Below are positions 1-11,165 of a stretch of 64,000 nucleotides of DNA, piece by piece. Location: assembly GCA_028023455.1 (NCBI GenBank), contig JAQFVV010006208.1, positions 11,986,984 through 12,050,983 on the forward strand. The letters are read 5' to 3'. The position numbers were made by a program, and so were the translations under genes. Numbering within the stretch: the first letter of the stretch is position 1; the number at the start of each line of letters is the position of its first letter. The notes below the pieces were generated by a model. The model was given only the letters and a program-made list of their open reading frames with translations, was not told where the DNA came from and made no database searches. This DNA comes from Epiperipatus broadwayi. Its lineage: Eukaryota > Onychophora > Udeonychophora > Euonychophora > Peripatidae.

Positions 1-725
1 ACAGGCTTCAATCTACTACACCCTCCAACTCTTCAACCATCTATCCAATTAAAAATTTGATGATGGAATGCTGAAAGACCACCCTGAGGCTGAGATTCTT
101 GTCACACCCATTTGACCCTAAGGTAAATCCGAACCCCACATGTACAGGACATAATCCATTTAATACATATGCAAGAATTTGGCAGACATCTCTACAATGT
201 AATAACTGAAACACTGGCTTATTATATATCTGTGTCTATAAATATGTAATATATAGGGTATATGAGCACAGACTTTCACACAATTCACCACTCTCCACTC
301 TATCTAATAGCACGGATACACTTAAACAATTGCTGGTTTAGCATAAAATACGTATATTGGTGATTATTTATCTTTTCAACATATATGTGTTTAAGTGTAT
401 CAGTATTATTAGATATAGTGGAGAGTGGTAGGTCATGTGAAAGTCTGTGCTCATATACCCTATATATTACATATATATATAGACACAGGTATATAATAAG
501 CCTGTGTTTCAGTTATTACATTGTAGAGATGTCTGCCCATCCTTGCATATGTATTAAATGGATTATGTCCTGTACATGTGGGATTCGGAGTGACCATAGG
601 GTCGACATGGGTGTGACAAAAATCTCAGCCTCAGGGTAGCCTTTGAGCATTCTATCATCAGATTTTCAGTTGGATGGACGGTTGAAGAGTTGGAGTGTGG
701 AGTAGATTGAAGCCAGTCCATTAAA
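1..725. repeat. HHR family B foldback pair
   Basis: The left arm (1-327) is the reverse complement of the right arm (about 378-715). Landmarks are TCAACCATCTATCCAATT against AGTTGGATGGACGGTTGA, and the GTAATATATAGGGTATATGAG segment. The loop at 329-372 holds a truncated family B ribozyme (TGCTGGTTTAGCA then ATACGTATATTGG) without CTGATGA. Confidence 0.85.
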
Positions 726-950
726 GTGTGAGGATTTCCTATCTTAATATATATCTGAGCACTTATAGTATATATGTGTGGAGATGATAATCTGGACCAA
801 CTGATGATTGCTGGTTTAGCATGAATACGTATATTGGTGATTATTTATCTTTTCAACATATATGTGTTTAAGTGTATCAGTGTTATTAGATAGAGTGAAG
901 AGTGGTGGGTCGTGTGAAAGTCTGTGCTCATATACCCTATAGATTGAAAA
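725..950 (+). repeat. HHR family B unit with a defective ribozyme
   Basis: The HHR at about 790-845 has CTGATGA, stem II TGCT/AGCA and ATACGTAT, but GAAA is reduced to GAA. It is predicted inactive. The unit ends at the family boundary TACCCTATAGATT. Confidence 0.8.
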
Positions 951-1199
951 TTGATATAATAAAATGTAGTGAACAAATTATATTTATACAATTTGTATAG
1001 ACCAAATCTTTACAATACATTTTTTTAAAAAGAAGTAACCAAATGAAATGAACTCAAAATCATTCAAATAGATAAGATCAATCAGGTCTCTTTTCTCAAG
1101 ACTAGTACTTTTTTTTATAAGTTTGAGTAATAAGTGTTTATTAGTTGATGTAATTTAATCATCTTCAGAATTGTTTGTAATATTGTAATAAGATGAAAA

Positions 1200-1269
1200 G
1201 GCTAGCATAGTTTAATATTAAGCATAAAAATAAAGGCTAGCATAGTTTAATATTAAGCATAAAAATAAT
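1200..1269. repeat. 35-bp tandem duplication
   Basis: GGCTAGCATAGTTTAATATT and the following 15 bases occur twice in direct succession. The rest of 950-1500 is AT-rich and without features. Confidence 0.9.
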
Positions 1270-1504
1270 AATCCGTAATATGTTTAGTAGATTCTACACA
1301 GAAATTTAATAACGCATCAGTTATAAATAAATACAAATCTAGAGATAAAAGTTGTTAAAAAATAATAATTAATAATTCTAACTTTAAAACACTATTAAAA
1401 TTTACAAATTATTTTAAAATGCTAAAAATTCTGAAGATGTTTCTGAATTGAATTAGAATATTATAGATATTTTACTAAAAACGATTGCTGACACACCTGA
1501 TCGT

Positions 1505-2545
1505 ACACATACGCACATGTTGAAAAGATAAATAATCATCAATATACATATTTCATGCTAAATTAGCAATCATCAGTAGGTCCAGATTACCATCTCCACA
1601 CATATATACAATCAGCGCTTAGCTTTACATTAAGATAGCCAGTCTTCATACTTTAATGGACAGGGTTTAAAATACTCCAACCCACAACTCTTCAGCCATC
1701 CATTTTCATTGAAAATCTGATGATGGAATGCTCAAAGCCAACATTCCATCAGATTTTCAATAAAATAGACAGCTGAAGAGTTGTGAGTGAAATGGATTGA
1801 TGTCTGTCCATTAAAGTATAAAGATTGGCTATCTTAATATAAGCTGAACTTTGATTGTGTATATGTGTGGAGATGATAATCTGGACCAACTGACAAGTGT
1901 TGGTTTAGCACGAAATACAAATATTGGTAATTATTTATCTTTTCAACATGTGTTTGATCAAGGGTGTTGGAAGTATGAGATAGCATGAATAGTTGAGGGT
2001 CGTGTAAAAGTCTGAGTTCAAACCGTCTATATATTACATATTGGAGTGCGGATATGAAAAAAAGCCTGTACTGTAGAAAAAATTATATATTAAAATATAA
2101 TGCAGTAAGGTCTGCCCATCCCTTGTGCATCTATGTAAATGGATTATGTCCTGTACATGAGGGATCAGAGTGACTTATGGTCAACATGGGTATGATGAAA
2201 AGGTTGGCACCAATGAAGGCTTTGAGCATTCCATCATCAGATTTTCAATGAAAATAGATGGAGGAAGAGTTATGGGTTGGAGTAGTTTTAAGCCTGTCCA
2301 TTAAAGTATGCAGATTGGCTTTCTTAATATAAAGCTGAGCACTGATTGTATTTAAGTGTGGAGATAGTAATCTGGACCAACTGATGATTGCTGATTTAGC
2401 ATCAAATACATATATTAGTGATTATTTATCTTTTCAACATGTGTGTGATCAGGTGGGTCAGCAATTTGAGATAACATAGAGAGTTGAGGTCATGTTAAAT
2501 TCTGAGTTCAAATCCCTTATATATTACATTATATGAGCAATTGTG
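1505..2545. repeat. HHR family B cluster (one antisense, two sense units)
   Basis: An antisense HHR (1538-1585) keeps CTGATGA, GAAA and the TGCT/AGCA stem II, but two stem I pairs are lost. Two sense units follow, with HHRs at 1882-1931 (core changed to CTGACAA) and 2373-2422 (GAAA changed to CAAA), spaced about 490 bp. The sense units end in GTTCAAATCCC-like sequence. Confidence 0.85.
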
Positions 2546-2729
2546 TGTAAGCCTAAAAAGTGGCAATTCAATAATAAAATATCAATTGGCACAAAGTAAT
2601 GTATGCAAGAAATAAAGAATATAAAAATAATTTAAACTGACCATCATCAGTACTGATTTGTTACTTCTTACTGCTACTAGTTTATAAGAGTATGATAATA
2701 AGATGATGATGATGAGATGCCCTGTGACC

Positions 2730-3900
2730 TCTTTTTCAGGATCAGGAATCTCTCAGCTACCATGCCCAGAGAAACCTGTTAGCCACATTACCTTCCCTTT
2801 CTATTCCCCACCCTTTTCCATATTCTTCTCTATTCTGCTCCATCCCATTTCCATAAAATAAACTTTGTCAGTTCCATGACCTTTATATCTAAATCCCTTT
2901 CATCTTTTCCCAAACCCAGCTTAAAAACCAAGAACCCACCTTCTATAAAATCCCTTTGTTTATATTTATTTTTCCACAACTTCATTATTTGTACTTTTTC
3001 TACTTGCAACCATTTACATTCAACTAGCAAATGCCTTCCTTATACAACTTGCACCATAAATCATATTTTTCCATTTATGGATATATTCCCTTCTTGTTGA
3101 AGATACTGCTCAATCCTTAAACAGTAAATTACATTCCTTGCTATTATCATAAATTAACTGGCATCCAATATTCTGTTTACTTCTTTATATATTTAAACTC
3201 TTTTACTCTCCATACTAGTTCTCTATCTCCCCAATTCCCTATTCTTTATTAATGCATCTATTCTTTTATCTCATTTTTTGCAACTATTAATTTCCTAACA
3301 CAATCAGGCCACTCTTTTATATAAGTATAGTGATAAATTCTTTACCCAAATCTTTTGCATATCATACCACCTTTCTCACCCATCTTGTTTCCTACCATTT
3401 ACTCATAACCCAATTAAATACTATTTTGAATATTTTGTTATTATCCATAAACTGCAAATTACTGAACATTTTCATTTTGCTTTTTGCATCTCTCATATAA
3501 AAACGACCATCTCATTTCTCCTTGAATTGCCCTCTTTGCCATTCTCATCTGCATCTAATGCATGTATTCCTATTTCTCTTTGTACTTTTTTAAAGCAATC
3601 TAACACCTCTTTACTTTCACATAATGCATCATTATCATGGATTAATTATGCTATTGCCAGACCCTTCCATACAATTCTAGCTACACAATATTTATCATAT
3701 GAAAACACTGTTAATTTCTTTACCAGTCCCTTTTTTTTCTTTGCTTTATTTGTCAAATTTTTCTCCCAGTTATCCAACCTATTTCTCTGATTACTCAAGA
3801 TGATTCCCAAATAGTTATATCTATTCCTCACATTTAATTTTATATCCCCTGATAAAAATTGTTTTATCTTTTCCCAGTATTAATCATCATTCTTATCATA
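2730..3900 (-). mobile_element. Decayed non-LTR retrotransposon, 3' part with zinc knuckle
   Basis: The minus strand gives RYNYLGIILSNQ and LTVFSYDKYCVARIVWKG (3640-3830), then CFKKVQREIGIHALDADENG (about 3540-3610) and finally HLLVECKWLQVEKVQIMKLW with LGLGKDERDLDIKVMELTKF (2830-3030). These match the thumb and the zinc-binding C-terminus of a LINE reverse transcriptase. A closer-to-intact copy of the end is at 63420 on the plus strand. Several frameshifts are present. Confidence 0.75.
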
Positions 3901-4345
3901 CAGTAATGCCACCAAGTGCAAGACATTGTAGTCAATGGATGCAGAAAGGTTTGTGCATAAGTCCATGTTTACACTTTACTCATTCACCATCCTCAGACTA
4001 GTTTCTAGCTTGTCACTTTCATCAGTGAGGAACCTTGGATTTGAAAACACTGCAGCTAGACCTTAGAATCTAATGCAACCCTCCAGCAATAATATTTTAC
4101 CTATTTGATTAATTATAAAACTAATAGCACAATCCTTCCTGCATCCATTGATTACGAAGGCGGCTGTTGGAGGGTAGAATTGGACCCTAAAGTCTAGGTG
4201 CAGTGATATCAAATCCAAAACTCCATTGATGAAAGCCACAAGCTAGAAACTAGTTTTGAGATGTTGGATGAGTAGGCACTAGACAGGGATTTTATGCATA
4301 AACCATCCTGAATCTATTGATAACAAAGGCTTGCACTTGGTGCAG
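3895..4345. repeat. HHR family A head-to-head pair
   Basis: The antisense unit (3901-4095) and sense unit (4150-4345) face each other. Both contain GCATAAA, the HHR and CCCTCCAGCA-type blocks. The antisense HHR is intact (3987-4038). The sense HHR (4214-4266) has TTGATGA, that is, C3 changed to T. Confidence 0.85.
3987..4038 (-). ncRNA. Hammerhead ribozyme, type I, family A, intact core
   Basis: The minus strand has CTGATGA, GAAA, palindromic stem III ACTAGT and H17 = C. Stem I is TCCTCA/TGAGGA (six perfect pairs) plus CCA/TGG outside. Stem II is AGT/GCT with loop GACAA (one G-U). Cleavage is predicted between 3996 and 3995. Confidence 0.8.
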
Positions 4346-4728
4346 AACTGAATGGAGTTTGGTACTCTTATTAACAGCATGTGTAGGCATATGAAATGGT
4401 AGTCATGTGATGTTTTGATGGTTATTAATAGTTCACTTTCTTTTTAACATTTCATATTTAGTTTTATCTGAACTTGAAAGAAACCAGATGTTTTATAGTG
4501 AAACGTTGACAAATAATTATTTAATGATTTGCTAATCTATTTTAGAAGTATTAAATGGTTTAAATTAATATAATGATAGCGAAAAATATAACAATATCAC
4601 TGTAGGCAGGCAGGTATTAAAATGATAAGATTTCATTTATCACATGTTATAATTATGGCCACAGCAAGAATAATAAAATGTATGCTTGTGAGTTATTTAT
4701 GTTAATTTTATTCCGCTTATTAAATTTT

Positions 4729-4801
4729 AAATTAGTTTGAAATGTTTATAAATATGAGATGCAAAAATTAGTTTGAAATGTTTATAAATATGAGATGCAA
4801 A
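4729..4801. repeat. 36-bp tandem duplication
   Basis: AATTAGTTTGAAATGTTTAT through ATATGAGATGC is repeated exactly. Otherwise 4345-4830 shows nothing recognisable. Confidence 0.9.
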
Positions 4802-4829
4802 AATTATTTATGTAACAACATGATCACAT

Positions 4830-5210
4830 AAGAGCAACAAAGAGACTTCAGACTACTCAGTGAAGTATGGAGAGAGATAAGTTAAAAATAACAAGAGTGA
4901 AAATGAAATACATGAGTGCAAGAACAAAAAGATATTACTGACATCACTGAAAGAATTAAGAGACAGAAGTGGAGTTGGAATGGACATATTTCTAGAAGAG
5001 ATAATAATAGATAGACAGTTGATATCTTAAACTGGATTTCAAGACATGTGAGATGGGTGGATAAAATAAGAATGTGGCTGGAATAAAGTGGAAAAGAAAG
5101 GTGAAAAACCATTCTGTTAGGATCCTTCAACTGGATTTCAAAACATGTGAGATGGGTGGATAAAATAAGAAAGTGGCTGTAATGATGTGGAAAAGAAAGG
5201 TGAGAAACTA
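4830..5210 (+). mobile_element. Non-LTR retrotransposon 3' end with an internal duplication
   Basis: The same C-terminal tail as at 35555 is present in decayed form: ERIKRQKWSWNGHISRR-like at 4950-5005, then HVRWVDKIR-like at 5045-5075. About 80 bp (ACTGGATTTCAAGACATGTG to GAAAGGTGAAAA, 5030-5107) is repeated directly at 5131-5208 with a few differences. The duplication postdates the insertion. Confidence 0.75.
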
Positions 5211-5349
5211 GCTACGATCAATAATGTTTTGAAAATGATGACGATTCATATACTAATAGTATAACACTTTGATTTACAAGTATTAAACTGACTATGCTCA
5301 CAACTTTGATAGCAATTATTTTAGATGGATATAATAATGATTATTACTA

Positions 5350-5462
5350 ACAATTTATTAAACTAGAAATTATCCCTAGCCCACATATAAACTTCAAACA
5401 TTGGCTAAAGATTAATGTATCTGTTTTTAATTAAATATAAATACACGGAATAACTCTATTTC
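5350..5462. repeat. Dispersed repeat shared with 30845-30965
   Basis: AAACTAGAAATTATCCCTAG, then CATATAAACTT, AAAGATTAATGTATCTG and ACACGGAATA match 30852-30955 in order. This is a two-copy dispersed repeat of unknown class that precedes family B at 5465. Confidence 0.6.
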
Positions 5463-5464
5463 AT

Positions 5465-6590
5465 CTCTTTATGCGTGAGAAGATTGAAGCCTGTCCATTA
5501 AAGTTTAAGAAATTGCTATTTTAATATAAACTGAGCACTGGCTGTATATATGCATGGGTGATGTTGATATGGCCTAACTGATGAGTATTAGTTTTGCACG
5601 AAATACGCATATTGGGGATCATCTATCTATTTCACATGTATGACATCATATGTATCGGTTGCTTGCAATAGAATGGAGGACAAATCTAAACTGAATAATC
5701 CTAATTTCAAATCCCTCTACATGAATAAAACTCTAATGATATGAGGGGTGAGATTGACCTTAGGTCAACATGGGTGTGACAAGAATCTCGGCCTCAGGGT
5801 GGCATTTGCACATTCCATCATCAGATTTTCAACTGGATGGATGGTTGAAGAGTTGGAGGGTGGAGTAGATTGAAGCCTGTCCATCAAAGTATGAGGTTTG
5901 GCTATCTTAATATATATCTTAGCACTTATAGCATATATGTGTAGAGATGGTAATCTGGATCAACTGATGATTGCTGGTTTAGCACAAAATACGTATATTG
6001 GTGATTATTTATTTTTTCAACATATATGTGTTCAAGTGTATCAGTGTTATGAGATAGTGTGGAGAGTGGTGGGTCGTGTGAAAGTCTGAGCTCATATACC
6101 CTATATATTACATATATAGACACAGGTATATAATAAGCCTGTGTGTTTCAGTTATTACATAGTAGAGATGTCTGCATCCCTTGTATATGTATTAAATGGA
6201 TTATGCCCTGTACATGAGGGGTCAGATTGACCTTAGGTCAACATAGGTGTGACAAGAATCTTAGCCTCAGGATGGCTTTTGAGCATTCCATCATTAGATT
6301 TTCAATTAGATGGAACTGTTGAAGAGTTGGAATGTGGAATAGATTGAAGCCTGTTCATTAAAGTATAAGGTTTGACTATCTTAATATATATCTGAGCACT
6401 TATAGTATATATGTGTAGAGATGGTAATCTGGACCAACTGATGATTGCTGGTTTAGCATGAAATACGTATATTGGTGATTATTTACCTTTTCAACATGTA
6501 TGTGTTCAAGTGTATCAGTGCTATGAGATAGTGTGGAGAGTGGTGGGGTGTGTGAAAGTCTGTGCTCGTATACTCTATATATTAAACTTT
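5465..6590 (+). repeat. HHR family B tandem array, three monomers
   Basis: Three direct monomers carry HHRs at 5571-5619, 5951-6006 and 6426-6480. Distances between predicted cleavage points are 386 and 474 bp. Between ribozymes the order is constant: CTTTTCAACATATATGTG, TACCCTATATATTACATA, GGATTATGCCCTGTACATGA and ATTCCATCATCAGATTTTCA. The first ribozyme keeps its core but has a weak stem II. The second has GAAA changed to AAAA. The third is intact. Confidence 0.9.
6426..6480 (+). ncRNA. Hammerhead ribozyme, type I, family B, intact core
   Basis: The core is CTGATGA - TTGCTGGTTTAGCAT - GAAA - TACGTAT - A. Stem II is TGCT/AGCA with loop GGTTT and a T-T mismatch next to the core. Stem III is the palindrome ATACGTAT (A15.1 pairs with U16.1). 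H17 is A, so cleavage is predicted between 6471 and 6472. Stem I has an inner helix ACCAA/TTGGT and an outer helix AATC/GATT separated by a bulge, which allows the usual loop-loop contact region. All residues known to be essential in hammerheads are present. Confidence 0.85.
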
Positions 6591-6729
6591 TATATATTTA
6601 TATATGAATGCTATCTTGTATGTAATCGAAGGAAATAATTTCTGTGACGTCAAATAAACTCATTATGAGGTGACGATAATTAATATTAGTAGCCATTAAT
6701 TTATTGGAGAATACGTAATTAGTAATTAA

Positions 6730-7145
6730 CACTGATACACTTGAACACATATATGTTGAAAAGACATGGGTGTGACAAGAACCTCGGCCTCAGGGTGGCC
6801 TTTGAGCATTCCATCATCAGATTTTCAATTGGATGGACGGCTGAAAAGTTGGAGTGAGGAGTAGATTGTACCTGTCCATTAAAGTATGAAGATTGGCTAT
6901 CTTAATTATATATCTGAGCACTTATAGCATATATGTGTAGAGATGGTAATCTGGACCAACTGATGATTGCTGGTTTAGCATGAAATACGTATATTGGTGA
7001 TTATTTATCTTTTCAACATATATGTGTTCAAGTGTATCAGTGTTATGAGATAGTGTGGAGAGTGATGAGTGGTGTGAAAGTCTGTGCTCATATATCCTAT
7101 ATATTACATATAATAGACACAGGTATATAATAAGCCTGTGCATTT
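6730..7145 (+). repeat. HHR family B monomer
   Basis: This is a further sense unit, 522 bp from the preceding cleavage point. It starts inside the family after a break (ACACTTGAACACATATATG is inverted here) and ends at AATAAGCCTGTG. It carries the intact ribozyme at 6948-7002. Confidence 0.85.
6948..7002 (+). ncRNA. Hammerhead ribozyme, type I, family B, intact core
   Basis: It is identical in the core to the 6426-6480 motif: CTGATGA, stem II TGCT/AGCA, GAAA and palindromic ATACGTAT. Stem I is ACCAA/TTGGT plus AATC/GATT. Cleavage is predicted between 6993 and 6994. Confidence 0.85.
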
Positions 7146-7680
7146 CAGTTATAACAAAATAATATAAAATATTTTAAACAACTTAAAAATGTTATTCTTT
7201 TTATTTCAACTTTTTAATTATACAGCGTAATATTTCAGTTTTTTTTTTTAAATATATATAGAGAGAGATAGATAGTGCAAATTCACGGGAATGTTTGTAA
7301 CTAGTTTATTTATTGCGAAAATTTAAATAAGCAAAAAGTATTTAAAACAAATAGAAAGTCAGTTTTGATCTACAACCCCTGTTTTTTAATGTTGAGTAAA
7401 AAATAAAGAGAGGGAAAGATAAAAAAACATGTTAATAAGTTCGAAGTAGCAAACATATTAGATTTATAAAAGAATTTTGATTGAGGAAAGGGCAAACGCA
7501 TTTATGAATCATTTTATGATTACTAAAGTTATTCTTAAAAATTAAATGTTTCATTTTGTAAGAAAACAAAAAAAATTAGTTAATGTTTATATGGTTTTCA
7601 AAAGTTGACTGAAAATAGCTAGTTGATAATTATGGTTACCCGAAAAGTCGACTCTACTTTGCAGTAGTATAATAAAGGGG
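7145..7680. other. AT-rich stretch, no gene seen
   Basis: Only a short GA/GATA run near 7260-7275 stands out. Confidence 0.5.
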
Positions 7681-7945
7681 ATTTGAATCTAGATTTTCAA
7701 GCTCCCTTTCAGCCATCCACTCTATCTCATACAACCGATACACATGCCCACACACATGTTAAAAAGATAAATGACCTCCAATAAACGTATTTCCTGCTGA
7801 ACCACCACTCATCAGTCGAAATATGTACATTGGAGATCATTTATCTTTTTCACATGTGCGTGGTCGTGTGTGTATCGGTTGTATGATAGAGTGGATGTTT
7901 AAAGGGAGCTTGAAAGTCTGGGTTCGAATCCCTATAAATATTAAA
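7680..7945. repeat. HHR family B foldback pair with a collapsed centre
   Basis: Antisense (7680-7822) and sense (7816-7945) arms match around GGGATTTGAATCTAGA and its complement. The antisense HHR has CTGATGA and GAAA but a poor stem II. The sense HHR is deleted to CGAAATATGTACATTGG. The sense end carries a perfect B-box GGTTCGAATCC (7921-7931). Confidence 0.8.
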
Positions 7946-8154
7946 ATTTTGCAATAGTATGCTAAATGTACAATTTTAAATATTGAATTTTAGTTACGTC
8001 TTCTGATTTTTGAATGACAACAACAACAAAAAAAGAATGTTACTAAATCGACAGTTTCAATGTTAATTTTTTTAGATGTTGAGTATGGTTTTTTACCTTA
8101 ACAAAAATTAATAAATAAGCATATTTTTTATAAATAGTATGTTGTATTTAAAAT

Positions 8155-8222
8155 AAATTGTTTATACAAGAAATGTGATCAAAGAAAAATTGTTTATACA
8201 AGAAATGTGATCAAAGAAAAAA
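8155..8222. repeat. 33-bp tandem duplication
   Basis: AAATTGTTTATACAAGAAAT followed by GTGATCAAAGAAA occurs twice. The rest of 7945-8560 is AT-rich with no feature seen. Confidence 0.9.
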
Positions 8223-8562
8223 GTTCAAGATGTTAAGATTTAATTTATACTGTCATGTGACCATAAAAGGGAATGCTATAAACTTTAAAGCTTTTCAAAC
8301 CCTTTTGATGATGTAATTTTTTTATTAAAATTAAATTAACAGTCATGATAAATCAGCGTTTACTTAATGTGGTAAATAAGTGATACATGCATCTGGATAT
8401 TTTCTATAAGGACACTAAATAAGGAGGAAAATTGAAAACACCTTTTAGTACTGTACTTGTTAAACGTAAGTAAGCCCTAATTTAGTGCAATAAATACAAT
8501 ATCTTCTAAAATCACTTAGAAAAAACTGTTATTTGCTTATTATAATATGTAAAATAGTCAAG

Positions 8563-8665
8563 CATTGGTGGTCGAGAGGTCAGTGACAGCTGCTTTACAA
8601 GGAGTTGTCCCAGGTTAGCAGGTTCACTTCTCAGATGATGCTGTGACGCATGAGAGAAAAAAAAG
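8563..8665 (+). repeat. tRNA-Gly-derived SINE
   Basis: GCATTGGTGGTCGAGAGG is followed by CTGCTTTACAAGGAG, a degraded B box (GGTTCACTTCTC) and GATGCTGTGACGCATGAGAG plus poly-A. It is more diverged than the copy at 24297. Confidence 0.75.
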
Positions 8666-8919
8666 TAAAATAGAGGTAAATACAACACCAAATGTCTCAA
8701 TACTCATCAAAGACATCGTTTAACAGGTGGCATCTTGCATGACCAATGTCATTTCACTTTTATAATTTACACTATGCAATAATTTGCATATTTTATAAAC
8801 TACATATTCAGCCTGTTTCCAGCACTGTTAATTAATTAATTTTGCATTATGATTCTGGCAAGAAGTCAACAAAATTTAACTCAATTTAACTCAGTTCTAT
8901 TAAGTTAGAATATATATAT

Positions 8920-9260
8920 ATTTAAACCAATAAACATAACATAACCACCACTTCTTATGCTTGTGTATAACTATTGTTAAAACAGGCAAAACTCACTAAA
9001 TGTATTGCCACACACAGCAAGCTAGAGTAATCAATGGATGCCAGAAGGCTTGTGCATAAAATCCCCATCTAGTGCCTACTCATCAATATCCCCAGACTAG
9101 TTTCTAGCTTGTGGCCTTTGTCAGTGAGGAGCCTAGCTTGCTATGTGTGGCACTACGTATAGTGAGTTTTGCCTGTTTTAACAACAGTTATACACAAGCA
9201 TAAGAAGTGGTGGTCATGTGATGTTTATTGGCTTAAAACCAATCCTTCCTAATAGGATAG
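8920..9260. repeat. HHR family A foldback with one ribozyme
   Basis: Arms around 8920-9040 and 9135-9260 are inverted (AAACAGGCAAAACTCACTA against TAGTGAGTTTTGCCTGTTT). The antisense HHR at 9087-9133 has CTGACAA instead of CTGATGA, so it is predicted inactive. Confidence 0.85.
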
Positions 9261-9640
9261 TGGTGGTTATGGTTATTAAAGAACAAAGACACCAAAATGT
9301 ATGGGTGCTGAACCGAGTTTAGACCCATATGACTATAGAAGTTAATGGTCTTGGATTGAAAACATTAAGATGTTTTCAGTTTAAGAATCGTAGTTTTGTA
9401 GTTAAGTGGAGATAAAAGGTGGCTGCTGGAGGGTTGCATTAGATCCTAAGATCTAGATGCAGTGCTCTCAGATCCAAGACTCCTCACTGATGAAGGCCAC
9501 AAGCCAGAAACTAGTTTGGGGTTATTGGATGAGTAGGCAGTAGATGAGAATTTTATGCACAAGCCTCTGGCATCCATTGATTACTCTAGCTTGCTGTGTG
9601 TGGCAATATGTATAGTGAGTTTTGCCTGTTTTAATATATA
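9260..9640 (+). repeat. HHR family A sense unit
   Basis: The family body is TTATTAAAGAACAAAGAC, GACCCATATGACTATAG, GGTGGCTGCTGGAGGGTTGC, HHR at 9474-9528, then TTTATGCACAAGCCT and the GAGTTTTGCCTGTTTTAA terminus. Confidence 0.85.
9474..9528 (+). ncRNA. Hammerhead ribozyme, type I, family A, intact core
   Basis: It has CTGATGA, stem II GGC/GCC (loop CACAA), GAAA, ACTAGT stem III and H17 = T. Stem I is CCTCA/TGGGG (one G-U) with an outer CCAA/TTGG helix. Cleavage is predicted between 9516 and 9517. Stem II differs from other copies (AGC/GCT) by a compensatory pair. Confidence 0.8.
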
Positions 9641-10380
9641 TATATTTGGTTTAGAAATACCTTTTCATAGTAGTTTGACACAGCTTAGGTTTTAAGTGTA
9701 TAAGATGTATTAAGTAAATTTTAAAAATAAATTTTTGAAATTTATATAGAAATACTGTAAATGCCAGAAAGATGTAAGATACTACAGTTGTAAAAATAAT
9801 AAATCAGTCTCCAATCTAAACAAATTCAAATCAAATTTTTTAAAAATTTACTGTCGAGTAGTAGAATAAACAAAACATTTTTCAAATTTTTTAAAAAATC
9901 GCCCTTCAAGACGAAAGAATAATAAAAATATTTTTTTCTGCTCTATTGAAAACAAATATGTATAGAGGATATGAAAATCTTGTGTAGATCTATTGACTTG
10001 GATATAAATATAACCCTAGTTTAGAATAAATAAAATTGTTGTATACATTAAACAAATTTAAAACGAACATTTTTCATAGATTTTTTTTAACAAAATTAGT
10101 TTCATGTTTTCACAGTTCTTATTACTTTTTGGATATTTTTTTTTTTAACATCTTAAAATTTTAATTTTTTAAATTTACATTTCATAGTGAGTTATGCAGC
10201 AAAACAAATACATCTTTATCAGTAAGAGTAGTATTACTAAAGTTCATAAGGAACAGCATTTTTTGCCTTACTACATCATGCAGGATAGTAACAGCTAAGG
10301 GCATTGAAAATATATTTATAGTAGTGAAAAAATAATTTTCATATGCACTTACTATCTCCACAGAGACTAAACTCTCCATA
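9640..10380. other. AT-rich stretch between family A clusters
   Basis: No coding or repeat signal was recognised apart from T-rich runs. A 65-codon open frame (10182-10379, minus) has no recognisable features. Confidence 0.4.
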
Positions 10381-11165
10381 CACTAGCACCATTCAGTGCA
10401 AGCCAGAGTAATCAATGAATGCAAGAAGGTTTGTGCATAAAATCCTTATCTAGTGCCTACTCATCCAATATCCCCAGAGTAGTTTTTAGCTTGTGGCTTT
10501 CATAAATGAGGAGCCTTGGATCTGAGAGCACTGCACCTAGATCTTACGATCTAATGCCACCCTCCAGCAGTCATCTTTTACCTTATTAGGTAATGCTTTG
10601 AGTCCAAAATAAAAACATCAATGTTTTCCATTCAAGCCCATTAGCTTGTATAGCCATATAGATCTGAACTCAGTTCAGCACCCATACCTTTTGGCATCCT
10701 TGGTTCTTTAATAACCATAGTCACCATAATCCTATTGGGAAGGATTAGTATTAGACCACTAAACATTACATTATCACCATTTCTTTATGCTTACACAAGC
10801 TGTTTACACAGAGGCTAAATTGTCCATACAGTAGGACCACTAAGTGTGATTCAGAGTAATCAATGAATGCAAGAAGGTTTGTACATAAAATACCTATCTA
10901 GAGCCTACTCATCCAGTATCCCCAGAGTAGTTTCTAGCTTGTGGCTTTCATAAAAATATGACTGCTGGACCAGGGCCTCTCACTGATGAAAGCCACAAGC
11001 TAGAAACTAGTCTGGAAATGTTGGATGAGTAGGCACTAGATGAGAGATTTTATGCACAAATCCTTTTGCATCCACTGATTACTCTGGTTTTTACTGAGTG
11101 GCACTATTATATAGAGAGTTTACCCTCTGTGTAAACAGCTTGTACAAGCATAAAGAAATGGTGAG
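10380..11165. repeat. HHR family A cluster (two antisense, one sense)
   Basis: The antisense HHR at 10465-10520 is degenerate (TTTATGA, AAAAC). A second antisense unit 448 bp on is cut off at 10955. A sense HHR follows at 10975-11024. The order and spacing show a tandem unit of about 450 bp joined to an inverted partner. Confidence 0.85.
10975..11024 (+). ncRNA. Hammerhead ribozyme, family A, core intact but short stem I
   Basis: It has CTGATGA, stem II AGC/GCT, GAAA, ACTAGT and H17 = C. Stem I has only about three inner pairs (TCA/TGG with G-U), so activity is doubtful. Confidence 0.55.

Noticed and set aside
2876-3100. Plus-strand frames over 2876-3790
   Set aside because: They are antisense shadows of the minus-strand LINE; the proline/serine/phenylalanine-rich translations reflect the complement of A/G-rich coding DNA.
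5898-7143. Short open frames of 60-75 codons such as those at 5898-6089 and 6922-7143
   Set aside because: They are shared by every family B repeat and by its antisense strand and carry stops in other copies; they are by-products of the ribozyme repeat.
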